Positions 1 through 7,973 are shown, numbered from the stretch's first letter. The stretch: 9,820 nucleotides of DNA from Magnetococcales bacterium (GCA_015229045.1 JADGCJ010000123.1:1-9820); one strand, 5' to 3'. Translations and numbers: made by a program. Notes: generated from the sequence alone by a model not told the origin.

Positions 1-6
1 CGGGAT

Positions 7-57
7 GGTCCAGGAAGGGCTGTGCCCTTCCTGGTGGGGTTTGGGGCGAAGCCCCGA
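7..57. repeat. Double-hairpin intergenic repeat, left-edge copy
   Basis: Two perfect inverted repeats stand back to back. The first has 11-bp arms (10-20 and 24-34, CCAGGAAGGGC with its complement) around a TGT loop. The second is GGGGC-GAA-GCCCC at 43-55. They are joined by TGGGGTTT. The outer frame GGTCCAGGA...TCCTGGTGGGGT recurs at 9795-9820, the far edge of the window, around a different stem. The element lies just past the metK stop, so it could act as a transcript-end or mRNA-stabilising structure. No T-tract follows either stem in either direction, so it is not a textbook intrinsic terminator. A dispersed REP-like element is the best description. Confidence 0.75.
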
Positions 58-77
58 TAAAGTCTTTCATGCCAACA

Positions 78-98
78 TTTTTTTTCCGAACAAAAAAA
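78..98. other. A/T inverted repeat downstream of metK
   Basis: Eight T residues (78-85) and seven A residues (92-98) flank CCGAAC, forming a weak A:T hairpin 26 bp past the metK stop. In the metK transcript it reads as a U-run, a short loop and an A-run, followed by the GC-rich hairpins of the left-edge repeat. Together these could end or protect the 3' end of the operon mRNA. That role is inferred; only the symmetry is visible. The rest of 58-123 shows no gene. Confidence 0.4.
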
Positions 99-123
99 CT
101 ACATGTCCCAAAACAGACGCGGT

Positions 124-1287
124 TTACAAGCCCGCAGCCTTTTTCAGTTCGTCGGCCTTGTCGGTGCGTTCCCAGGTGAAATCGGGGTCTTCGCGGCCAA
201 AGTGACCGTAGGCGGCTGTCTTGCGATAGATGGGACGCAACAGGTTTAAATGGCGCGTGATGGCGCGGGGACGCAGGTCAAAAACCTGGAGGACCAGTTT
301 TTCAATCTGGTCATCGGGGATGCGGCCCGTTCCGAAGGTTTGCACCATCATCGAGACCGGCTTGGCGACGCCGATGGCGTAGGCCACCTGGATTTCGCAG
401 CGGGTGGCCAGACCGGCGGCGACAATGTTCTTCGCCAGATAACGCCCCATGTAGGCAGAGGAGCGATCCACCTTGGAGGGATCCTTGCCCGAAAAGGCCC
501 CACCACCGTGATGACCCATGCCGCCGTAAGTGTCGACGATGATCTTGCGTCCGGTCAGTCCGCAATCCCCTACCGGACCACCGATGACGAACCGTCCGGT
601 GGGATTGACGTAGTACTCGATGTTGCCCTTGACCAGGTGGGCGGGCAGGGTCGGTTTGATGATCTCTTCGATCACCGCCGCTTTCAGGTCATCGTGGGCG
701 ATCTCCGGGCCATGCTGGGTGGAGACCACGACGGCCTCGATCGCCTGGGGACGCCCCTCCTCGTAGCGGATCGTCACCTGCGATTTGGCATCCGGACGCA
801 GCCAGGGAAGACGTCCCGAACGACGCACCGCAGCCTGTTTTTCCATCAGGCGGTGGGCGTAATAGATGGGCGCCGGCATGAGGACCGGGGTTTCGTCGCA
901 GGCGTAGCCGAACATCAACCCCTGGTCACCGGCTCCCTGATCCAGCTCCGAGGTGCGATCCACCCCCTGGGCGATGTCGGCGGACTGCTTGTCGAGGCTC
1001 ACCAGGACCGAGCAGGTGTTGTAGTCGAAACCCATCTTGTCGGCGGAGTTGTAGCCGATCTCGGCGATGGTCTTGCGGGTCACCCCGGTGTAATCCACCA
1101 CCGACTGCGTGGTGATTTCACCAGCGATCACCACCATGCCGGTGGTGATCAGGGTTTCGCAGGCCACCCGGCTGCGCGGATCTCCGGCCAGACAGGCATC
1201 CAGAACGGCATCGGAAATCTGATCCGCAACCTTGTCAGGGTGACCCTCGGATACGGATTCCGACGTAAACAAATAGTGACGTGACAT
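124..1287 (-). CDS. metK: S-adenosylmethionine synthetase
   Basis: This 387-residue cytosolic enzyme makes S-adenosylmethionine from methionine and ATP. The length is normal for bacterial MetK. Visible family motifs are GHPDK at residues 15-19 (ATP binding), the hexapeptide GAGDQG at 118-123, and the glycine-rich phosphate loop [10 protein letters not shown] at 261-270. The ATG at 1285-1287 is chosen because the family N-terminus ([19 protein letters not shown]) begins there and a GGAG ribosome site lies 9 nt upstream. The open frame runs on to 1497, but those 70 extra residues overlap rapZ and do not look like MetK. It is the last gene of the minus-strand block, 77 bp after rapZ, and a possible promoter of its own lies in that gap. 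Its place behind ptsN-rapZ, where E. coli has npr, is uncommon. Confidence 0.97.
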   Translation of the reverse strand: MSRHYLFTSESVSEGHPDKVADQISDAVLDACLAGDPRSRVACETLITTGMVVIAGEITTQSVVDYTGVTRKTIAEIGYNSADKMGFDYNTCSVLVSLDKQSADIAQGVDRTSELDQGAGDQGLMFGYACDETPVLMPAPIYYAHRLMEKQAAVRRSGRLPWLRPDAKSQVTIRYEEGRPQAIEAVVVSTQHGPEIAHDDLKAAVIEEIIKPTLPAHLVKGNIEYYVNPTGRFVIGGPVGDCGLTGRKIIVDTYGGMGHHGGGAFSGKDPSKVDRSSAYMGRYLAKNIVAAGLATRCEIQVAYAIGVAKPVSMMVQTFGTGRIPDDQIEKLVLQVFDLRPRAITRHLNLLRPIYRKTAAYGHFGREDPDFTWERTDKADELKKAAGL

Positions 1288-1338
1288 GCGTGTCGTCTCC
1301 AAAAAATTGGCTCGAAAGCCATGGTTTTCCATTGTTTG

Positions 1339-1368
1339 TGTATATGCCAACCCACCCACAGACATCAA
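1339..1368 (-). promoter_or_regulatory. Possible internal promoter for metK
   Basis: On the minus strand, TTGATG (1363-1368) is followed after 18 bp by TATACA (1339-1344). Each matches four of six bases of the sigma-70 -35 and -10 consensus. The -35 box overlaps the rapZ stop codon. Transcription would begin around 1330 and give a leader of roughly 45 nt. The position suits separate expression of metK, but two 4/6 boxes are weak evidence. I see no convincing SAM riboswitch in the short leader. Confidence 0.3.
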
Positions 1369-2270
1369 AGAGGATTCTGGCGTCGGCCTATCCCCTCCAG
1401 ATCCCGATGGCGCACCAGGACTCGATAGCCTTTCTGTCGCAAGCGCTCTCCCAGGGTGTCTGCCAGATAGACTGAACGGTGTCGCCCGCCGGTGCAACCG
1501 ATATCGACAGTGAAGTAGCGTTTTTTTTCCTTGCCGTAACGCGGCAGCAGATAGTCGAACAGACTGTGCAGGCGTGCGAGAAATTCCAGGGCCTCGCCAT
1601 CCTTTTCCAAAAACTCCCTGACCTCGGCATCGAGACCGGAGAGGGGACGCAGGTGCGGATCGTAGTGGGGATTGGCCAGAAAACGGCCATCCAGGACCAT
1701 GTCGGCGTCGGTGTTGGTCCCGTACTTGAAGCCGAACGAGCGAATGAACACCAGCGGATCCATGGGGCCGGTCGTCGCCTGAAACAGGTTATGCAGCCGG
1801 TCCTTGAGCTGCGGCACGGTCAACCAGGAGGTGTCGATGATGACATCCGACAGGGCGCGCACCTCTCCCAGGCGTTCGATATCCAGGGCGACAGCCTCCT
1901 GCACCGTACAGTTGACGGCCAGTGGATGACGTCGTCGTGTTTCGCGATAGCGGGTGATCAACACCTGGACGTCAGACTCCAAAAACAGGGTCTCCAGCCG
2001 TTCCACCCGTTGCCGGATCTGGTCCAGGCAGGCTGTGAAGTGCAGAGGGCACTCCTGGTCGTCGCGCATATGCACACCGATGGCAAAACGCTGGCAGCGC
2101 TCCCGTTCGGTCGCAGAGAGGTGGTCCAGGTAGAAGGGTATCTTGGCCATGGGGAGATTGTCCACCCAGTTGAAGCCAAGATCTTCCAAATATTTCAAGG
2201 CACTGGAACGCCCGGCACCCGAGAGGCCCGTCACCAGAACCATGTGGGCGATGAGGTGATGTTCGTTCAC
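1365..2270 (-). CDS. rapZ: RapZ/YvcJ family nucleotide-binding protein
   Basis: A 301-residue cytosolic P-loop protein. In E. coli, RapZ binds the GlmZ small RNA and adjusts glucosamine-6-phosphate synthase; in most other groups the target is unknown. The Walker A segment is GLSGAGRSS at residues 15-23, with Arg where many homologues have Lys. It is followed by the family motif VDNLP (36-40). [12 protein letters not shown] (106-117), SFGFKYG (178-184) and the C-terminal signature GCTGGRHRS (258-266) are all conserved. The start is a GTG at 2268-2270 whose first four bases, GTGA, contain the TGA stop of ptsN, so the two are translationally coupled. An in-frame ATG nine codons later is the alternative start. 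Being next to ptsN matches the classical rpoN-linked cluster. The gene assignment is secure; the regulatory target here is unknown. Confidence 0.95.
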   Translation of the reverse strand: MNEHHLIAHMVLVTGLSGAGRSSALKYLEDLGFNWVDNLPMAKIPFYLDHLSATERERCQRFAIGVHMRDDQECPLHFTACLDQIRQRVERLETLFLESDVQVLITRYRETRRRHPLAVNCTVQEAVALDIERLGEVRALSDVIIDTSWLTVPQLKDRLHNLFQATTGPMDPLVFIRSFGFKYGTNTDADMVLDGRFLANPHYDPHLRPLSGLDAEVREFLEKDGEALEFLARLHSLFDYLLPRYGKEKKRYFTVDIGCTGGRHRSVYLADTLGERLRQKGYRVLVRHRDLEGIGRRQNPL

Positions 2271-2722
2271 AGATCACCCGCAGCGGTCAGGGTGGCCTGG
2301 TACAGGGAGCTGCGATCCGGCGCCTGCATGAGACGACGCCGGGAGTTGGGGTGGCGCAACAGGCGAGAAATGGTCGCCAGAAGCTGCATATGGGCCTCAC
2401 TCACCTCCGATGGCAGCAACAGAGCCATGATCAGATGGACCGGCTCACCATCCATGGACCTGAAGTCAACCCCCTGCCGGGAGCGGGCCAGGGCTGCCAC
2501 GGGTGCCGACAATCCGGGCAGACGTCCATGGGGAATGGCGATACCCTGGCCAACGGCCGTACTGCCAATGTTTTCACGTTCCCAGAGGAGATCCAGAATG
2601 CGCTTGGGTTTGACGCCGGACAGATCGGTGGCCAGCACCTCGGCGAGCTGAGTGAGGAGTCCGGCCTTGTCGGTTCTCCCCAGCTCCTGGATGACGCGGG
2701 TCTCTTTGAGGAACAATGACAT
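2267..2722 (-). CDS. ptsN: Nitrogen-PTS EIIA protein (EIIA-Ntr)
   Basis: A 151-residue, single-domain EIIA of the PTS fructose/mannitol family. It is not a sugar transporter: it accepts phosphate from the PTSNtr chain and acts as a cytosolic regulator (potassium transport, stress and nitrogen/carbon balance in studied bacteria). The phosphorylated histidine should be His65, in the motif GIAIPHGR (60-67). The preceding segment, residues 49-58 with RENIGSTAVG, is also typical. The ATG at 2720-2722 has AGAGG about 10 nt upstream. The gene sits 26 bp after rpoN and overlaps rapZ by 4 nt. There is no hpf between rpoN and ptsN, and no HPr-like gene (npr) or ptsP in view, so its phosphate donor must be encoded elsewhere. 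Confidence 0.95.
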   Translation of the reverse strand: MSLFLKETRVIQELGRTDKAGLLTQLAEVLATDLSGVKPKRILDLLWERENIGSTAVGQGIAIPHGRLPGLSAPVAALARSRQGVDFRSMDGEPVHLIMALLLPSEVSEAHMQLLATISRLLRHPNSRRRLMQAPDRSSLYQATLTAAGDL

Positions 2723-2748
2723 TCCTGGTTTGCCTCTACCCGTGACGG

Positions 2749-4257
2749 TCAGTTGGAGATTTGCTTGCGGCGCGAGGATGACGGAATCCCCATCGCCTCC
2801 CGATATTTGGCCACCGTGCGTCGCGCCACGACAATTCCATGATCTTCCAGATACTTGGCAATCTTTTCGTCCGAGAAGGGGCGACGCGCCGACTCGCTCT
2901 CCACCAGTTTGCGAATCTTGTATTTGACCGCCTCCGAGGAGTGGGTTTCGCCCGAATCGTTCGAGGCCAGGGAGGAGGAGAAGAAATATTTCAGCTCGAA
3001 AATGCCCCGGGGGGTGTGCATGTATTTATTGCTGGTCACCCGCGAGGTGGTCGATTCATGCACCCCGACATCTTCGGCGACATGTTTGAGGATCAGGGGC
3101 TTGAGATGCTCCTGGCCATATTCGAGAAAATCCTTCTGGAAGCGCACGATGCTTTCGGCCACCCGGAAGATGGTGCTGGAGCGTTGTTCCAGGCTCTTGA
3201 TCAGCCACTGGGCGGAGCGGGCATTCTCGGCCAGAAAACGCTTGTCCTGGGGCGAGAGGCGCCCCTCCATGGCGTCCTGGTAGTAGCGATTGAGGCGCAA
3301 CTTGGGCACCGTTTCCGGATTGACCTCCACCACCCACTCGCCATTAATTTTGCGCACGAAGACATCCGGCGCCACATAGCCGGCGTTGTCGCTGCCAAAG
3401 GCCAGGCCCGGTTTGGGGTTCAACGAGTGGATGACCGAAACGGCATCGGCCAGATCCGCCTCGTCCAGTTTCAAGACGCGGGCCAGCTTGCGAAAATCGC
3501 GGCGACCCAGATCATCCAGATGGTCCAGCAGGTCGGTGTAGGGGGGGTGGGCCATGCCCAGATTTTTCAGTTGCAGGCGCAGGCACTCGGCCAGATTGCG
3601 CGCCGCCACCCCGGCCGGCTCGAAGGATTGCACCAGGATCAGGGCATCTTCGACCTCTTCCAGGTCATAGCCGGTCATCTCGGCGATGCTTTGCAGGTCG
3701 CCGACCAGATAGCCGTTGTCATCGACGGCATCGACCAGGGCGGTGCCGATCACCTGCTCCTTCTCCGAAACCGCCGACAGCCCCAACTGCCACATGAGGT
3801 GGTCGGCCAGAGTTTTGGAGCGCACCAGGGTGTTTTCCAGCGGGGGGGCTTCGCTGCCGACATTGCTATCGTGCTCGAAGGCGGGGGCATCGGCGTAAAT
3901 ATCCGACCAGGAGGCATCCACCGGCAGATCCGCCTCCAGCTGGCCCTCTTTTCCCTCGATCGGCAGCCCCTCCAGCAGGGACTCCGACTGGGTGCGGTTC
4001 CCCATCATGTCGTCGGGGAGGATGTCGCCGGAGGTATCCCCTCTGAGTCTGTCCCCTTCGAGATTGAGATCGCTGCCCGAGCCTTCGTCGCTGCCATCCT
4101 CGACCCGTTCCAGCAGGGGGTTGCGCTCCAGCTCCTCTTGCAGGTACTCGGCCAGATCCATACTGGACATCTGCAACAGCCGAATGGCCATTTGCAACTG
4201 CGGTGTCATCACCAGTTGCAACCCCATCCGAAGTTTCAGTTCCAATCCCAGCGCCAT
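2749..4257 (-). CDS. rpoN: RNA polymerase sigma-54 factor
   Basis: Sigma-54 directs RNA polymerase to -24/-12 promoters and needs an AAA+ activator to open them. The 502-residue protein shows the full layout. The Gln/Leu-rich region I (residues 1-50) includes LQLVMTPQLQMAIRLLQ. An acidic linker spans about 55-135, the core-binding domain about 140-340, and a helix-turn-helix region about 390-425. Near the C-terminus is the RpoN box ARRTVAKYRE (478-487). The ATG at 4255-4257 is chosen because region I starts there and a GGTGGGGG ribosome site lies 8-9 nt upstream. A GTG five codons earlier (4270-4272) is the alternative. The 82-bp gap after lptB holds a hairpin-like element. No sigma-54 target promoter is recognisable inside the window. 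Confidence 0.97.
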   Translation of the reverse strand: MALGLELKLRMGLQLVMTPQLQMAIRLLQMSSMDLAEYLQEELERNPLLERVEDGSDEGSGSDLNLEGDRLRGDTSGDILPDDMMGNRTQSESLLEGLPIEGKEGQLEADLPVDASWSDIYADAPAFEHDSNVGSEAPPLENTLVRSKTLADHLMWQLGLSAVSEKEQVIGTALVDAVDDNGYLVGDLQSIAEMTGYDLEEVEDALILVQSFEPAGVAARNLAECLRLQLKNLGMAHPPYTDLLDHLDDLGRRDFRKLARVLKLDEADLADAVSVIHSLNPKPGLAFGSDNAGYVAPDVFVRKINGEWVVEVNPETVPKLRLNRYYQDAMEGRLSPQDKRFLAENARSAQWLIKSLEQRSSTIFRVAESIVRFQKDFLEYGQEHLKPLILKHVAEDVGVHESTTSRVTSNKYMHTPRGIFELKYFFSSSLASNDSGETHSSEAVKYKIRKLVESESARRPFSDEKIAKYLEDHGIVVARRTVAKYREAMGIPSSSRRKQISN

Positions 4258-4304
4258 GGATCTTGCCCCCACCTTCAGTCGATTGACATGATTGCCGTTA
4301 CGTC

Positions 4305-4330
4305 AAAAAAGCCCTCCCGGCCCACCCGGG
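4305..4330 (-). terminator. Weak hairpin plus T-run between lptB and rpoN
   Basis: On the minus strand, CCCGG and CCGGG (4326-4330 and 4316-4320) can pair across a 5-nt loop. Six T residues (4305-4310) follow after a 5-nt gap. The short stem and the separation from the T-run make a strong terminator unlikely. It could attenuate read-through from the lpt genes into rpoN. The function is inferred; the symmetry and T-run are what can be seen. Confidence 0.3.
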
Positions 4331-4339
4331 TCAGGATGT

Positions 4340-5074
4340 TCACAGTTGAAAAGTCTCGCCCAGATACAACTTTCTCACTTGCGGATCCTCCACCACCCTG
4401 GCGGGAGTGCCATTGGCCAGAACCCGTCCATCGGAGAGGATGTAGGAGCGGTCACAGATGCCCAGGGTTTCGCGCACGTTGTGGTCGGTGATCAACACGC
4501 CGATCTCCTTGCTCCTCAGATGCCGCACGATCGATTGTATATCACCCACGGCCAAAGGATCCACACCGGCAAAGGGTTCATCCAGTAAAATATAACGGGG
4601 ATGGATGGCCAGTGCCCGGGCCACTTCCACCCGGCGTCGTTCCCCGCCGGAGAGGGCATAGCCGTAGGTTCGCCCCAGATGTGCCACACCCAGCTCTTCC
4701 AGCAGCGACTCCAGCCGTTGCAGGCGTTCGCTACGGGACAGGGGCAGTGTTTCGAGGATGGCCAGGATGTTATCCCGCACCGTCATTTTGCGAAACACCG
4801 ATGGTTCCTGGGGCAGATAGGATATGCCAGCCCGTGCCCGCCGGTACATGGGTTCTCGCGTCACGTCGCGGCCATCCAGCCGGATGCTCCCCTTCTCCGG
4901 GGCCAGCAGGCCGACCAGCATGTAGAAGGTGGTGGTTTTGCCGGCGCCATTGGGACCGAGCAGGCCCACCACCTCGCCCGGAGATACTGAGACATTCACC
5001 CCGCTCACCACCATGCGGCCACGAAAACCTTTGCCGATTTCCCGGGCCTCCAGGCAGTGGGTCGGGCTACTCAC
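4340..5074 (-). CDS. lptB: LPS export ABC transporter ATPase LptB
   Basis: A 244-residue ATPase that powers extraction of LPS from the inner membrane, working as a dimer under LptF/LptG with LptC. All ABC motifs are present: Walker [10 protein letters not shown] at residues 40-48 (Lys46), Q-loop Gln89 in YLPQE, signature LSGGE at 141-145, Walker B ILLDE at 162-166 with catalytic Glu166, and switch His198 in ITDHN. The start is a GTG at 5072-5074, preceded by AGGGTGG and overlapping the end of lptA by 8 nt. This gives a length close to the E. coli protein (about 241). A longer open frame to 5161 would lie inside lptA and lacks family similarity. The LptF/LptG permease genes are not in the window. 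Confidence 0.96.
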   Translation of the reverse strand: MSSPTHCLEAREIGKGFRGRMVVSGVNVSVSPGEVVGLLGPNGAGKTTTFYMLVGLLAPEKGSIRLDGRDVTREPMYRRARAGISYLPQEPSVFRKMTVRDNILAILETLPLSRSERLQRLESLLEELGVAHLGRTYGYALSGGERRRVEVARALAIHPRYILLDEPFAGVDPLAVGDIQSIVRHLRSKEIGVLITDHNVRETLGICDRSYILSDGRVLANGTPARVVEDPQVRKLYLGETFQL

Positions 5075-5642
5075 GGGCGCCACCCTGCGTATCGCCCGAG
5101 GCCGGTTTTGCTTCGGCGGGGTTGGTGGCCAGGCGCGCCTGTACGCGCTTGTTGTTGCCACTGCGTACCACCACGCGCTCCAGGCGTCGATCGGGCGTCA
5201 TGGTGAGCAGGATGCGCTCCCCTTCCAGGCGATTGCCTCCCTGATGGACGACGGCGTTGCTGCCCTGGCCGAGCAACTCCACGGTTTGCGATCCCATCTT
5301 GTAGCTGGCCGCGTCTGCCGTGCCCCGATATTCGGCCTGTTCGAGGACGACATGGCCTTTGGCCTGCACTTCCCGAACCTTGACCTTGTAGGCATCTCCC
5401 GTCCCGGGGGAGGCGTAGTGGACGGTCATCTGGTCGGCAGCAAGACGCATCTCTCCTTCGATAGCCAGGACGTGACCGGAAAAGGTGGCGGAGCGGTTTT
5501 TGTCATCCACCTCCAGACGGTCTGCGGTGATCACCAGTTCGGGTGATTGGCCGCCTGTCGGGGCGGCCTGACCCGTTCCGGATGGCCATCCGCCGGTCAG
5601 GAGCAAAAGGGAGAGGAGGAGGGTTCTGCGCATCTGTGGCAT
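5067..5642 (-). CDS. lptA: Periplasmic LPS transport protein LptA
   Basis: A 191-residue protein expected in the periplasm, where LptA oligomers form the bridge that carries LPS from LptC to LptD at the outer membrane. Residues 1 to about 27 look like a Sec signal peptide: Arg5-Arg6, a run of leucines (8-15), then a small-residue region ending near Gly-Gln-Ala-Ala. The OstA/LptA beta-jellyroll domain follows at about 35-160, beginning with [10 protein letters not shown] and a GHV strand. The last 25 residues are a loose Ala/Pro/Gly-rich tail. The length is close to E. coli LptA (185). The ATG at 5640-5642 lies 2 nt after the lptC stop, with no clear ribosome site, so coupled translation is likely. 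An ATG three codons later is the alternative. Confidence 0.93.
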   Translation of the reverse strand: MPQMRRTLLLSLLLLTGGWPSGTGQAAPTGGQSPELVITADRLEVDDKNRSATFSGHVLAIEGEMRLAADQMTVHYASPGTGDAYKVKVREVQAKGHVVLEQAEYRGTADAASYKMGSQTVELLGQGSNAVVHQGGNRLEGERILLTMTPDRRLERVVVRSGNNKRVQARLATNPAEAKPASGDTQGGARE

Positions 5643-5644
5643 GG

Positions 5645-6280
5645 CTAGACCAGATCACGAAAACCGGCGGAGAAGACCGCCTTGACTTTTTGCAACACCT
5701 TGACCTGCTGCGTTTTTTGGTCGACCTCCAGACCGATCCCCGAGAGTTCGACTCCCTTGCCGGTCAGGTGAAAGAAGCGTTCTGTGCTGAGAAGGCGTCG
5801 TTGCGGATCGAAACGCAGCAGGGTGGTTGTCAGGTGCAGATCCTGCCCATCGGTTGCGTACACCTCATCCACGAAGGCCACTTCCCGGGTTTGATGATCG
5901 AGGGTTCCCTGGCGGGAGGTGATGGTGACCGAGGTTCCCTTGTTGGAAAAAAGGGTCAGGCGCGGCCCATTGGCCAGGGTGTGTCCCACATCCGGTTTTT
6001 CGGCGCTGCTGGCGGTCAGAGACCATTTTTTGCGTTGTCCGTCGTCCTGGACCAGGCGTACGCCGGTGGCCGTGGCTTCGTGGTGCCTCGTTGGCGGATC
6101 GGTGGCGAGGGTGGCCGGGATACCCGGAGTCTCCGCCGCAGGAGGCCGTTTTTCCGGTGGGACACTTTGTGTCAGGAGGGGTTTCACGTTGCCCCGTTGC
6201 GGTGTCAGGTGCCAGGCCAATCCCCCGACCACCATCAGAGAGATTGCCAGGAACAGATATTTGAGGTAGCGCCTGGGCAT
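5645..6280 (-). CDS. lptC: LPS export inner-membrane protein LptC
   Basis: A 211-residue single-pass protein. LptC is anchored in the inner membrane by an N-terminal helix and receives LPS from LptB2FG, passing it to LptA. The sequence starts Met-Pro-Arg-Arg and has one hydrophobic helix at about residues 7-23. A Pro/Ala/Thr-rich linker (about 30-65) follows, then a periplasmic domain with alternating beta pattern (about 70-205). That domain contains NGPRLTLFSNKG and a strand ending ATDGQDLHLTT. The family is weakly conserved, so the call rests on topology, size and position between kdsC and lptA. The ATG at 6278-6280 has GAGGG about 5 nt upstream and lies one base after the kdsC stop. Confidence 0.9.
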   Translation of the reverse strand: MPRRYLKYLFLAISLMVVGGLAWHLTPQRGNVKPLLTQSVPPEKRPPAAETPGIPATLATDPPTRHHEATATGVRLVQDDGQRKKWSLTASSAEKPDVGHTLANGPRLTLFSNKGTSVTITSRQGTLDHQTREVAFVDEVYATDGQDLHLTTTLLRFDPQRRLLSTERFFHLTGKGVELSGIGLEVDQKTQQVKVLQKVKAVFSAGFRDLV

Positions 6281-6281
6281 G

Positions 6282-6857
6282 TCACCCTCTTTCCGCAGAG
6301 TTCGTTCGGACGCCTGTCATGCGCGCCATGATCGCTGGCCAGTGCCCCTGGATGTGCAGGATGGCATCGATCAACTCGCGCACCGCTCCCCGACCCCCGC
6401 CGGCACTGGCCACCCAGTGGGCGGCTCGTACTGCTTCCGGATGGGCATCTCCTGGCACGGCCGCCAGACCCACATGGTGCATGACTGCCAGATCGACGAG
6501 GTCGTCGCCCATGTAGGCGCAGTTTTCCGCTGTCAGGCCCATCTCCCGCAGGCGATCCTGGAGGCAGCTCCATTTATCGGTCGCTCCCTGGTGCAAAAAC
6601 GAAATACCCAGCTCTCCGGCCCGTTTGCGCACCAGTTCGGAGCGCCGGGCGGTGATCCAGCCCACGAACAGGCCCGACTCCAGCAGCAGGCGAATCCCCA
6701 GGCCATCCCGGGCGTGGAAGCGTTTGGCCTCCATCCCTTCGCAGTCCATATAGTAGATGCCACCATCGGTCAGGACGCCATCGACATCCATCGCCACCAG
6801 GCGAATCGAGGCAACCCGCTCCCGCAACTCCGCCGACCACCCCGACAGGCCGTTCAC
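6282..6857 (-). CDS. kdsC: 3-deoxy-D-manno-octulosonate 8-phosphate phosphatase (KdsC)
   Basis: A 191-residue cytosolic HAD-family phosphatase that releases Kdo from Kdo-8-phosphate, the step before activation by KdsB. HAD motifs are complete: the nucleophile pair Asp24 and Asp26 in AMDVDGVLTDG, Thr69 of motif II in ITAR, Lys95 as the motif III lysine, and Asp118/Asp119 in YMGDDLVDL. The C-terminal Gly-rich GGGRGAVREL segment is typical of tetrameric KdsC. The start is a GTG at 6855-6857 that overlaps the kdsD stop as GTGA, with GGCGGG upstream. Motif II reads ITAR where ITGR is usual, a mild change next to the catalytic Thr. Confidence 0.95.
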   Translation of the reverse strand: MNGLSGWSAELRERVASIRLVAMDVDGVLTDGGIYYMDCEGMEAKRFHARDGLGIRLLLESGLFVGWITARRSELVRKRAGELGISFLHQGATDKWSCLQDRLREMGLTAENCAYMGDDLVDLAVMHHVGLAAVPGDAHPEAVRAAHWVASAGGGRGAVRELIDAILHIQGHWPAIMARMTGVRTNSAERG

Positions 6858-7897
6858 ATCAATCCCGCCTGCAACAGGTCGTGCAAATGGATGACGCCGA
6901 CCAGAGACCCGGATCCATCCCGCACGAACAGACTGGTAATCTTCTTCTCTTCCATGATTTTGACTGCCTCTGCGGCCAATGCTTCGGATCCAATCGACTT
7001 GGGGTGCGGGGTCATGATCTCCCCCGCGCGTCGCTGCAACAGTTGTTCATCGCGTTCCAGCCAGCGCCGTATGTCACCATCGGTGATGACGCCGCACAGC
7101 CCGCCTGTTGCATCACAAACGCCGGTCATGCCAAACCGCTTGCTGGTCATCTCGAACAGGGCATCGCGCACGGTAGCGTCGGCGTTGGCCAGGGGAATAC
7201 GTTCCCCCTGGTGCATCAGATCGGTGACCCGCAACAACAACCTCTTACCCAGCGCCCCGCCTGGATGGCGTTCGGCAAACTGCTCGGGACCGAAACCCCG
7301 TTTGCGCAACAGGGCCACCGCCAGGGCATCACCCATGGCCAGGGCTACCGTCGTCGACGAGGTGGGCGCCAGATTCAGCGGACACGCCTCCCGCCGGACC
7401 GATACATCGAGAAAAAGGCTGCTCTCCCGTGCCAGGGTCGAATCGACGCGCCCCACCAAGGCGAGCAGAGGGATGCCCAGGCGCTTGATCACCGGCAGCA
7501 GGGCGACCACCTCCCAGGTATCGCCGCTGTTCGACAGCGCCAACAAGACGTCCCGGTTGGTGAGCATACCCACATCACCGTGACGACCCTCAGCTGGATG
7601 CAAGAAAAATGCCGGAGTCCCGGTGCTGGCCAAGGTGGCGGCAATTTTCTTGCCAATCAGTCCCGATTTACCCATGCCGGTCACCACCACGCGCCCCTCG
7701 CAGGCGTCAAGAATCTCGACACTGCGCACAAACCGCTCGTCGAGCCGTTGTGCCGCTGCCAGAATCTCTTCCGCCTCCAGACGCAGGGTTTGCCGCGCCT
7801 GGTCGAGCATGGTTGCCCCGACCTGATCACACGCGCCATCCGGGTTCGCACAGGCCGCCACAGGTGGCGTTGCCAGCGGGGAAATACCTTCGAGCAT
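6854..7897 (-). CDS. kdsD: D-arabinose 5-phosphate isomerase (KdsD)
   Basis: A 347-residue cytosolic enzyme that converts ribulose 5-phosphate to arabinose 5-phosphate, the first committed precursor of Kdo. A SIS sugar-isomerase domain (about residues 50-210) is followed by two CBS domains (about 225-280 and 292-347). Against E. coli KdsD, all four catalytic residues align: Lys77 in GMGKSG, Glu129 after SNSGDTW, Glu170 in REACPL, and His211 in RHPGGALGK. The ATG at 7895-7897 has a strong GGGAGGG site about 9 nt upstream. It gives an N-terminal extension of roughly 20-30 residues relative to E. coli (328). Met30 (7808-7810) is a possible shorter start. It is the first gene of the nine-gene block, and its stop overlaps kdsC. 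Confidence 0.95.
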   Translation of the reverse strand: MLEGISPLATPPVAACANPDGACDQVGATMLDQARQTLRLEAEEILAAAQRLDERFVRSVEILDACEGRVVVTGMGKSGLIGKKIAATLASTGTPAFFLHPAEGRHGDVGMLTNRDVLLALSNSGDTWEVVALLPVIKRLGIPLLALVGRVDSTLARESSLFLDVSVRREACPLNLAPTSSTTVALAMGDALAVALLRKRGFGPEQFAERHPGGALGKRLLLRVTDLMHQGERIPLANADATVRDALFEMTSKRFGMTGVCDATGGLCGVITDGDIRRWLERDEQLLQRRAGEIMTPHPKSIGSEALAAEAVKIMEEKKITSLFVRDGSGSLVGVIHLHDLLQAGLM

Positions 7898-7924
7898 GCG
7901 TTTTACCCTCCCTGGATCATGACG

Positions 7925-7943
7925 ATGCGTTCAAGGAACGCAT
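7925..7943. promoter_or_regulatory. Perfect hairpin in the kdsD leader
   Basis: An 8-bp perfect inverted repeat (ATGCGTTC, 3-nt loop AAG, GAACGCAT) lies 27 bp upstream of the kdsD start codon and just beyond its ribosome site. In RNA it would form a stable stem in the leader of the LPS/rpoN operon. As DNA it could be a protein-binding site. No known family motif is recognised. Confidence 0.5.
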
Positions 7944-7973
7944 GACTCCACGACAATCCCTTGCCGGTTTTGC

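Noticed and set aside
5..205. A 66-residue plus-strand open frame at the left edge
   Set aside because: It reads through the hairpin repeat and into the antisense end of metK, with no ribosome site.
250..1284. A 344-residue plus-strand open frame opposite metK
   Set aside because: It is a shadow of the strongly conserved metK frame, with Asp/His/Gly-rich composition and no start signals.
1288..1364. A SAM riboswitch before metK
   Set aside because: The gap is only 77 nt and I could not fit SAM-I, SAM-II or SAH consensus features; only a small ATGG-TTTT-CCAT symmetry is present.
1288..1497. A 70-residue N-terminal extension of MetK
   Set aside because: It lies over rapZ and the intergenic gap, lacks family similarity, and the family start has a proper GGAG site.
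1479..2651. A 390-residue plus-strand open frame opposite rapZ and ptsN
   Set aside because: Antisense to two genes with clear motifs and intact coupling; no independent support.
2839..4491. A 550-residue plus-strand open frame opposite rpoN and lptB
   Set aside because: It mirrors conserved RpoN and LptB coding sequence, runs past their borders, has no ribosome site, and its composition (Gln/His/Gly-rich) is typical of antisense frames in high-GC genes.
6279..7583. Long plus-strand open frames opposite kdsC and kdsD (also 6881-7945)
   Set aside because: They overlap each other in different frames and lie antisense to two well-supported genes. No domain is recognisable.
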